Assembly (NCBI RefSeq): GCF_003952725.1
Contig: NZ_CP032509.1
Location: forward strand, 3,744,001-3,808,000
Source: Georhizobium profundi
GTDB taxonomy: Bacteria; Pseudomonadota; Alphaproteobacteria; Rhizobiales; Rhizobiaceae
Length of the DNA stretch: 64,000 nucleotides
Direction of reading: 5' to 3'
Positions within the stretch are counted from its first letter, which is position 1; the number at the start of each line of letters is the position of its first letter. The notes beneath the pieces are model-generated. The model saw nothing but the letters and a program-made list of their open reading frames with translations. It had not been told where the DNA came from and ran no database searches. A program made the translations under genes and the position numbers. Shown here one piece after another: positions 58,260-64,000 of this stretch.

Positions 58260-58733
58260 CTACCAATGCGTTGTGCCGGGCGCGCCTTTGATCCGACCAT
58301 CCAGGTTGGACGTGACCCAGCCACCATAGAAGCTGCCGGGCTGCGGCACGACGCGTTCCGATCCGACCCAGGCTTCATCCATCAGACCGGCATAGAAAGC
58401 GGCAAAGCCGGCGATGGCTTTGAAGCGGTCCGTCGGACGATCATAGGCCCAGGCGGCCTTCAGGGCGATCTTGTCGCCGGCGATGACGTCGAAATACCGG
58501 GCAGCCCCCTTCCACTCGCAGAAGCTTTGACCGGCAGCCGGTCGCAGCGTCGCTGTCACGTCGTCGGGCGGAATGTAATAGGTGGGCGCGTGGTGCGTTT
58601 CCAGCACGCGCATTGCCCGGTTCGTATCCGCAACGACTGCGCCGCCGAGGCGGATCAGGATCCGCTGGGGCACAGGCTGGAGGGCCGGAGGACGAGGATA
58701 GGATTGAACGTTTTCGCGCGGGAGATCGGTCAT
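58260..58733 (-). CDS. DUF427 protein
   Basis: 157 residues with the DUF427 pattern: VVADTNRAMRVLETHHAPTYYIPPDDV, FCEWKGAARYFDV and AWAYDRPTDRFKAIAGFAAFYAGLMDEAWVGSERVVPQPGSFYGGWVTSN. The family is a small soluble beta barrel of unknown function, often near stress genes. Normal length. The gene is upstream of cspA on the same strand. Confidence 0.9.
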   Translation of the reverse strand: MTDLPRENVQSYPRPPALQPVPQRILIRLGGAVVADTNRAMRVLETHHAPTYYIPPDDVTATLRPAAGQSFCEWKGAARYFDVIAGDKIALKAAWAYDRPTDRFKAIAGFAAFYAGLMDEAWVGSERVVPQPGSFYGGWVTSNLDGRIKGAPGTTHW

Positions 58734-58788
58734 TCCGCCTATATTGGGCGGTGCGGCTTGCCATCAATGCCAGCGAGAACTCTCTCGG

Positions 58789-59271
58789 CTAGACGATCGC
58801 GATGATCTCGAGTTCATCCTTGCCCAATTGCACCACATCGCCGACGCCTTTGCCGAACATTGCCATCGCAACCGGCGACCCATGAGAGATTGTGCCTTTC
58901 GCAGGATCGGCCTCATCCTCGCCCACGATGCGGTAGGTTTGCGTGCGACCATCGTCGCGCTCGAAGGTCACGGTGTGACCGAAGGCCACCACATCAGCGT
59001 TCGCCGGTGGTGGTGTCAGCTGCGCGGTTCTCAGGCGTTCGGAGAAATACCGTAGATCGCGCGCAGGCACCGCCGTCTGCCTTCGGCGCTCATTGATGTC
59101 GTCGAGCGCGTTGGCCGTATCGAGAGCCTGTTGCGCTTCCGCATAGGCGTTCTGCAGCATCTTCAGACCTTCTTCGGTCACAAGATTGATGCGGTCCGAG
59201 ATCGGCCGGGCGGGCAGCACGGTTTCCGATGCAGCCTCGGCACTTTCTTCCTTGACGAATGCGACGCTCAT
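58789..59271 (-). CDS. GreA/GreB-family elongation factor-like protein
   Basis: 160 residues. The long helical coiled-coil part (NLVTEEGLKMLQNAYAEAQQALDTANALDDINERRRQ) and the C-terminal domain (FGHTVTFERDDGRTQTYRIVGEDEADPAKGTISHGSPVAMAMFGKGVGD) match the Gre-type FKBP-like fold. It probably binds RNA polymerase; the basic coiled-coil tip lacks the usual acidic pair, so it may regulate rather than stimulate cleavage. Located divergently from the fasciclin gene. Start ATG at 59271 is the only one fitting the family. Confidence 0.85.
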   Translation of the reverse strand: MSVAFVKEESAEAASETVLPARPISDRINLVTEEGLKMLQNAYAEAQQALDTANALDDINERRRQTAVPARDLRYFSERLRTAQLTPPPANADVVAFGHTVTFERDDGRTQTYRIVGEDEADPAKGTISHGSPVAMAMFGKGVGDVVQLGKDELEIIAIV

Positions 59272-59522
59272 GACAGCACCTGAACCGGTTCGATTGAGTT
59301 GGGCTCATAACAGAGTTGATCGGCATAACCGACAGTATCCTCCGAAGTTCACTGCCCTCTCTGCAACTGCATGACATTTTTTTGGCAATCCGGATCAAAA
59401 ACGGCTGACACAGACGTGATGGCGGATCGCAGTATCTGCCCAAACCAGCCCATTCAAAGGCTCGTAACGGTGGCCAGAGACGATCATGACGATCGCTCCC
59501 AACCACAGACGAGGACCTCGCT

Positions 59523-59993
59523 ATGCTGAAGACCCTTCTCATTGCCGGTGCAAGCGCCATCACGATGACGACGTCGACCTTGGCCGCTGATATTGTCGAC
59601 ACCGCCGCCGAAGCCGGCACGTTCACGACGCTGATCGCCGCAGTCGAAGCAGCCGGCCTCGTCGATACCCTGAAGGGTGAAGGCCCGTTCACCGTGTTCG
59701 CCCCGACGGACGAAGCCTTCGCCGCCCTGCCCCAAGGCACGGTCGAAAACCTGCTGCTTGAGGAAAACCGCGACCAACTGGTGTCGATCCTGACCTATCA
59801 CGTGGTCCCGGGCGCGGTTGCCTCGTCCGACCTGACGGAAGGCATGACCGCTGCAACCGTCGAAGGCAGCGATGTGACCTTCACGCTGGAAGGCGGCGCG
59901 AAAGTCAACGAAGCCAACATCACCCAGGCCGATATCGCAGCCGACAATGGCGTCATTCACGTGATCGACGCCGTGATCATGCCAGGCATGTAA
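59523..59993 (+). CDS. Secreted fasciclin (FAS1) domain protein
   Basis: 156 residues: signal peptide ([25 protein letters not shown]) and one FAS1 domain with the H1 and H2 boxes: [23 protein letters not shown] and [26 protein letters not shown] at the end. FAS1 proteins act in cell-surface adhesion and symbiotic contact in rhizobia. ATG at 59523 with a GAGGACC site upstream. Its own terminator follows. Confidence 0.9.
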   Translation: MLKTLLIAGASAITMTTSTLAADIVDTAAEAGTFTTLIAAVEAAGLVDTLKGEGPFTVFAPTDEAFAALPQGTVENLLLEENRDQLVSILTYHVVPGAVASSDLTEGMTAATVEGSDVTFTLEGGAKVNEANITQADIAADNGVIHVIDAVIMPGM

Positions 59994-60018
59994 TCGCTCA
60001 CGGCACGCGCACATCAAG

Positions 60019-60056
60019 CGGCCGGACCCGATTTAGACCAGGTCCGGCCGTTGTCT
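60019..60056 (+). terminator. Rho-independent terminator after the fasciclin gene
   Basis: CGGCCGGACC (60019-60028) pairs perfectly with GGTCCGGCCG (60041-60050) over 10 bp around a 12-base loop, then TTGTCTTTTC. It lies 26 bases after the fasciclin stop and also faces the convergent formamidase gene. Confidence 0.88.
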
Positions 60057-60069
60057 TTTCTGGCATTGC

Positions 60070-61071
60070 CTAGCCCTGATAAGGGCCGGCGATCGATTTG
60101 AGGATCGAGGCGCCCATCGTATATTTGGGGTCCACCATGTTGCCGAGGCGCATGCGGCCGCACTGGGTCAGCAGCATGTAGGCATCCAGCTCCTCGAAGC
60201 CGAAATCGGCTGCGAGCCAACGGGTGAGTTCACGGTAGGCCTGGCGTGCCGCGTCCTCGAGCGGGCGCGACGAACCGATGGTCATGTAGAACTGCTCGTT
60301 CTCAAGACGCGGGGTCTTGATCGTCCATCCCTTGATCAGGTCCACTTGGATCGTCGTCACGGTCGGGTGCTCGACCGCGACGCCGCACAACTCACCGTCG
60401 CCTTGGGCTGCATGGCAGTCACCGAGATAGAGATAAGCGCCCTTGGTGTTCACCGGCAAATAGACGACCGCACCGGGTGCGACATCCGGCAGATCCATGT
60501 TGCCGCCGTAATAGTCCGGGACGAGCGAGGAGATCGCTTCGATTTCGGGCGATGTGCCGATGGTTCCGATGAACGGCTCGTAGGGCAGCGTGATGCGGTC
60601 ATTCCACTTCACGCCCTTCTCCGCATCGACGTAGAGCTTCTTCACGCGCTCCGGCAGAGGCGGGTTGAGCATGGCCGTGTCGCCCGTCGCGACCAGGCCA
60701 CCGAATTCGGGCAGCAGCACGGTGGTGCCCGACGGCTGTTCGCCCCGCGGCTTGATCTCCCTGATGTAGACGGCGAGCGTGTCGCCCTTCTCGGCACCCT
60801 CGACGTAGATCGGCCCGTTCTGGGGGTTGAGATAGGGGAAGTTCAGAATTTCGGACGGCTTGTCGGTCTCATGCTTGATCTTGCCTTCGAATGCATCGTG
60901 CGTTTCCGCCGAGATGACGGCGCCTGGCTGGACGTGCAGCTTCGGCTCGACGAAAGCGCCGTAGACATAGTGATAGATGCCCTGCTCCGCCTCGGTGATG
61001 GTGTGGTGCTCACCGGGCTTCCCCTTGGCGACGGCCTTCCGTGCCATGATGGACTCGTCAAACCAGCTCAT
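60070..61071 (-). CDS. Formamidase/acetamidase (FmdA family)
   Basis: 333 residues of the acetamidase/formamidase family: YGAFVEPKLHVQPGAVISAETHDAFEGKI, PSGTTVLLPEFGGL, DCHAAQGDGELCGVAVEHP and DLIKGWTIKTPRLENEQF. It hydrolyses formamide (and perhaps short amides) to acid plus ammonia in the cytoplasm. ATG at 61071 has AAGGAGGACG upstream. It lies 40 bp from the Urt-type ATPase on the same strand, so it is the last gene of an amide-uptake operon that continues past 64000. The gene symbol fmdA is plausible by family. Confidence 0.9.
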   Translation of the reverse strand: MSWFDESIMARKAVAKGKPGEHHTITEAEQGIYHYVYGAFVEPKLHVQPGAVISAETHDAFEGKIKHETDKPSEILNFPYLNPQNGPIYVEGAEKGDTLAVYIREIKPRGEQPSGTTVLLPEFGGLVATGDTAMLNPPLPERVKKLYVDAEKGVKWNDRITLPYEPFIGTIGTSPEIEAISSLVPDYYGGNMDLPDVAPGAVVYLPVNTKGAYLYLGDCHAAQGDGELCGVAVEHPTVTTIQVDLIKGWTIKTPRLENEQFYMTIGSSRPLEDAARQAYRELTRWLAADFGFEELDAYMLLTQCGRMRLGNMVDPKYTMGASILKSIAGPYQG

Positions 61072-61110
61072 TGGCGTCCTCCTTCAGACTGCTTTTCTCG
61101 TTCAAATCGT

Positions 61111-61827
61111 TCACACCGCCAGATAGCGCCGCACCGTTTCGCGGCTATCCAGCATTTGGGGCGTCAGTTCGGCCGTGATGCGGCCCTTGTCCATGACGTA
61201 GCAGCGCTGCGCCATTGCTCGGATCATGTCGATGTTCTGTTCGACGAAGGCGATGGCGACGCCAGTCGACCGATTGAGTTCGACGGCGATGCGGGCAATG
61301 TCCTGCACGATGGATGGCTGGATGCCTTCCGACGGCTCGTCGAGCAGGACCAGCGACGGGCGCCCGACAAGCACCCGACCGATCGCCAATTGCTGCTGCT
61401 GGCCACCGGAAAGCGTTCCCGCGCGCTGGGTGCGACGTTCGGCCAGGATCGGGAAGTACTGGTAGATCTCGTCGTAGATCGCCGGGTCCACCTTCGCGCC
61501 CGGCGCGATCGACGCACCGACCTTCAGGTTTTCCTCCACCGTCATGCGCGGGAAGACATCGCGGCCCTGCGGCACGTAGCCGATGCCGAGGCGCGCACGC
61601 TTGTGCGCCGGCAGCTTGCGGATATCCGTATCCCCAAAGGTGATGCCGCCCTTGAAGCTCGGCAGCAAGCCGATCAGGCTCTTCATCAGCGTCGACTTGC
61701 CGACGCCGTTGCGACCGATGACGGCGACGATCTCGCCTTTGCCGATCGCAAGATCGACACCCTGCAGCACGGGCTTGCCGCCATATCCCGCCCAGAGGCT
61801 GTCGGTCTTCAGGAGAATGTCAGTCAT
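61111..61827 (-). CDS. UrtE-like ABC transporter ATP-binding protein
   Basis: 238 residues from ATG 61827 (the frame to 61884 overlaps UrtD). Walker A GRNGVGKST, signature LSGGQQQQLAIGRV, Walker B LVLLDEPSEGIQP. It is the LivF/UrtE type, one of two ATPases in a hydrophobic-substrate/amide importer. It overlaps the UrtD gene end by 8 bp. Downstream is the formamidase gene, suggesting that the importer brings in formamide, urea or another short amide. Confidence 0.88.
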   Translation of the reverse strand: MTDILLKTDSLWAGYGGKPVLQGVDLAIGKGEIVAVIGRNGVGKSTLMKSLIGLLPSFKGGITFGDTDIRKLPAHKRARLGIGYVPQGRDVFPRMTVEENLKVGASIAPGAKVDPAIYDEIYQYFPILAERRTQRAGTLSGGQQQQLAIGRVLVGRPSLVLLDEPSEGIQPSIVQDIARIAVELNRSTGVAIAFVEQNIDMIRAMAQRCYVMDKGRITAELTPQMLDSRETVRRYLAV

Positions 61828-62539
61828 GGTGGCCCTCGCCGAGATAGATCGCCGCGACGCGCTCATCGGCGACGATGTCGTCAATCGTGCCCTGGGCGAA
61901 GATGCGGCCGAAATGCAGGACCGTGACGCGCTGCGCGATCTGCCGAACGAACGCCATATCGTGTTCTACGGCGAGAACCGTCACGCCATCGGCGTTCAAC
62001 CTCTGCACCATCTCGCCGGTTGCGAAGGTCTCGTCCGGCGTCATGCCGGCGGTTGGTTCGTCGAGCAGCAAAAGCTTTGGCTTGAGGCTGATCGCCATGC
62101 CGATCTCGAGCCACTGCTTCTGGCCGTGGCTGAGATTGCCGGCGAGCTGATCGGCAGCATCCGTCAGGTTGAGAAACTCGAGCAGACGATCGATTTCCTC
62201 ACCGAGCGAATGGCCTTCGAGATGGTGCTGAAGGGCGATTTCCAGGTTCTGACGCACCTTCAGCGCCTTGAAGATACCGGGCACCTGGAACTTGACGCTG
62301 ATGCCCTTGCGGATGCGCTGGAACGGCTTGGCCGTCGTGATGTCGGTGCCATCGTAGTGGATCGTGCCACTGGAGGGCAGATGCTCGCCGAGGATCAGGC
62401 GGAAGAGCGTCGACTTGCCTGCCCCGTTTGGTCCGATCAGGCAATGGATCTCGCCGGGCTGCAGATCGAAGTTTACGTCGTTGGTGACGTGCAGCCCGCC
62501 GAAATGCTTGTTGAGACCGCTGGTCTGCAGAAGCGCCAT
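61820..62539 (-). CDS. UrtD-like ABC transporter ATP-binding protein
   Basis: 239 residues from ATG 62539 (MALLQTSGLNKHFGGL), overlapping the permease stop by 1 bp. Walker A GPNGAGKST, signature LSHGQKQWLEIGMA and Walker B LLLDEPTAGMTPDET; the LSHGQKQWLEIGM block is diagnostic of UrtD, the ATPase of urea/short-amide importers. The open frame to 62767 is inside the permease. Works with UrtE and the two permeases. Confidence 0.9.
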   Translation of the reverse strand: MALLQTSGLNKHFGGLHVTNDVNFDLQPGEIHCLIGPNGAGKSTLFRLILGEHLPSSGTIHYDGTDITTAKPFQRIRKGISVKFQVPGIFKALKVRQNLEIALQHHLEGHSLGEEIDRLLEFLNLTDAADQLAGNLSHGQKQWLEIGMAISLKPKLLLLDEPTAGMTPDETFATGEMVQRLNADGVTVLAVEHDMAFVRQIAQRVTVLHFGRIFAQGTIDDIVADERVAAIYLGEGHHD

Positions 62540-63636
62540 CAGACCGCCTCCCCTTTTTGCGACCGCGCCCTCAGCCGCGCCGGCAGCTTGGCGATGGCGG
62601 CGATGATGCCTTCCGGCGCAACGAGCACGGTCACGACCAGCAGCGCACCCATGACGATCAGCGCATATTGGCTGCCATAGATGGTCAGCGCCTGGAAGCC
62701 GCCGAGCACCACGAGCGTGCCGACCAGCGTCGCCGTCAGGTCGGAGCGACCGCCGACGGCGACCCACACGATCGGGAGTGCCGCTGCCGTAATGCTCATG
62801 CTGGAGGGCGTGATGTACTGCCCCCAGGCCGTGTAAAGCACACCGGACAGGCCGGCGAGCATCGCGCCGATGACGAAGGCGCCGAGCTGGTATTTGCGGA
62901 TGTCATAGCCCAGCATCTCGGCCCTCTCGGGGTTCTCGCGGATTGCCACGAGCACATTGCCGAAGCGCGAATTCACCAGCATGCGCAGGCCGAGATAGAC
63001 GAGAACGACGAGACCCAGCACCACGTAGTAGAGCGTGACGTCCGGATAGAGCACGATGTCGCCGGACGGCCATGGGATGGTGAGCGGCGGCATGCCGCTC
63101 ATGCCGTTGTAGCCGTTGAGCCGGGCCGAGCCGATCGCCCATTGCGGGCCGGCCGTCTGCGCCATGAACCGCTCGAAGACGAGCGTGATGGAGAGCGTCA
63201 CGATGCCGAGGAAGACGCCTGTGATGCGGCCGAAGAACAGGAAGTAGCCGATGAGCGCCGCCAGCGCCCCGGCAACCAGCATTGCAAGCAGAAGGGCGAC
63301 GAGCGTGAAGCCGTATTCTGCACCGATATTAATGGTCAGTACGCCATAGGTGTAGCCGGCAAGACCGAAAAATGCCGTCTGTCCAAAGGAGAGCGCGCCG
63401 CCATATCCCCAGATCAGGCTAAGCCCCATGGCCATGAAGGTCCATGTGAAGAAGTAGACCGTGTTGCCGACGGTGTACCCGTCGGAAAAGAGCGGGTAGG
63501 CGGATGCCAGGGCGACCACGATGAGGAAGCCTGCCCAGAAGCCCGGGCCCCGCCCCATCGTCTGCGGGCCTTCCAGCCGGCTGAATGCGGCGGCAAGGCG
63601 TGAGCGCCGCCGGGGTTGCACGTCACTAAACGTCAT
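62539..63636 (-). CDS. UrtC-like ABC transporter permease
   Basis: 365 residues, about ten membrane spans, LivM/UrtC type: GLSLIWGYGGALSFGQTAFFGLAGYTYG, RENPERAEMLGYDIRKYQLGAFVIGAMLAGLSGVLYT and VGGRSDLTATLVGT. It overlaps the UrtD start by 1 bp and the UrtB-like stop by 1 bp, so the whole set is translationally coupled. Inner-membrane part of the amide/urea importer. Confidence 0.9.
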   Translation of the reverse strand: MTFSDVQPRRRSRLAAAFSRLEGPQTMGRGPGFWAGFLIVVALASAYPLFSDGYTVGNTVYFFTWTFMAMGLSLIWGYGGALSFGQTAFFGLAGYTYGVLTINIGAEYGFTLVALLLAMLVAGALAALIGYFLFFGRITGVFLGIVTLSITLVFERFMAQTAGPQWAIGSARLNGYNGMSGMPPLTIPWPSGDIVLYPDVTLYYVVLGLVVLVYLGLRMLVNSRFGNVLVAIRENPERAEMLGYDIRKYQLGAFVIGAMLAGLSGVLYTAWGQYITPSSMSITAAALPIVWVAVGGRSDLTATLVGTLVVLGGFQALTIYGSQYALIVMGALLVVTVLVAPEGIIAAIAKLPARLRARSQKGEAV

Positions 63637-64000
63637 CAGGCACGTTCCTTGAGAATGAAGCCGGAAATGCCGCGCGGCAGCAGCCGGATGACGATGACCA
63701 CGGCAATGAGAAGCGCGATTTGTCCGAAGAGCTGGCCCTGCCAGGATGTCATGCCGGCTTTCACCACCGCGAGGACGACGGCGGCCGGAGCCGTGCCGAG
63801 GAAGACATCCGCGCCACCGACGACCACCGTCACGAAGGCTTCAACGATGAAGGTCGCGCCCATGGTGGGTACCATCGTCATGGTCGGCGCGTAGAGGCCG
63901 CCGGTCAGGCCCGCGAGTGCTGCGCCGAGACCGAAGGTCAGCGCGTAGACGTGCCGGGTGTTCACCCCGAGGCCTTCAGCCATGTGCGGCACCTGGATGG
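63636..64000 (-). CDS. UrtB-like ABC transporter permease (5' partial)
   Basis: The last 120 or so residues of a LivH/UrtB-type permease are visible (MAEGLGVNTRHVYALTFGLGAALAGLTGGLY, FIVEAFVTVVVGGADVFLGTAPAAVVLAVVK); the gene runs off the right edge. The stop overlaps the UrtC-like start by 1 bp. It is the first of the membrane subunits of the formamide/urea importer in this operon, with the substrate-binding protein presumably further right. Confidence 0.85.
   Translation of the reverse strand, partial: IQVPHMAEGLGVNTRHVYALTFGLGAALAGLTGGLYAPTMTMVPTMGATFIVEAFVTVVVGGADVFLGTAPAAVVLAVVKAGMTSWQGQLFGQIALLIAVVIVIRLLPRGISGFILKERA

Overview
The window is about 64 kb of gene-dense, GC-rich DNA with tightly overlapping operons. 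Its gene content fits an alphaproteobacterium of the Hyphomicrobiales (rhizobial) type: CspA beside small basic proteins, a DUF982 protein, a MocR-type regulator, several ABC and TRAP uptake systems, an AapJ/TcyA-like amino-acid uptake set and a PHB-depolymerase-family esterase. This placement is inference from gene content; no rRNA or tRNA gene was seen. A BciA-type divinyl reductase hints that the species or its relatives carry bacteriochlorophyll genes, but no other pigment gene is present here.

Region by region. 1-708: end of a SIS-domain protein. 1069-6928 (minus): a complete seven-gene Nit1C cluster (nitB to nitH: nitrogen-starvation protein, nitrilase, radical SAM enzyme, GNAT, AIR-synthase-like protein, small protein, flavoprotein), translationally coupled and divergent from a MocR/GntR regulator (7217-8590). 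8705-11013: CYTH-CHAD protein divergent from a SixA phosphatase. 11105-18039: repeat-bearing lipoprotein, subtilase autotransporter, AraC regulator, L,D-transpeptidase lipoprotein. 18410-20584: polar amino-acid ABC transporter. 20628-24895: LuxR regulator, two small exported proteins, XthA, an alpha/beta hydrolase and a DUF2200 protein. 24917-26946: NarL-type two-component system, divergent from a 2480-residue animal-haem-peroxidase/RTX protein (27350-34792).

35048-50800 is one large carbohydrate region with two divergent transcription units. The minus-strand operon runs DeoR regulator, BtpA/SgcQ protein, ABC permease, M42 peptidase (SgcX/FrvX type), FGGY kinase, sugar-binding protein, ABC ATPase, second permease, DhaK, DhaL and aldo/keto reductase. 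The plus-strand unit has a FadR-type GntR regulator with a perfect operator-like palindrome, a TRAP transporter and an RpiB-type isomerase, and ends in a terminator. Its set of accessory proteins resembles the enterobacterial sgc/frv loci with the PTS replaced by ABC and TRAP uptake. 50914-53057 holds bciA, a ferric-reductase-like membrane protein and a Tat-exported dioxygenase-like protein.

53354-59271 is a cluster of small stress-type genes (DUF982, several short basic proteins, a ribbon-helix-helix regulator with a PHB-depolymerase-like esterase, DUF6481-like, CspA, DUF427, a GreA-like protein), followed by a secreted fasciclin protein. 60070-64000 is a formamidase with a UrtBCDE-type amide/urea ABC transporter that runs off the window. 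The Nit1C cluster and the formamidase/Urt set together suggest scavenging of nitrogen from nitriles, cyanide-like compounds and amides, though their metabolic link is inferred only.

The most promising leads are the giant RTX peroxidase with its divergent two-component system and shared palindrome, the sgc-like sugar locus of unknown substrate, the Nit1C radical SAM enzyme with a C-x9-C-x2-C motif, and three exact 11-bp-spaced repeats in front of the ribbon-helix-helix gene.
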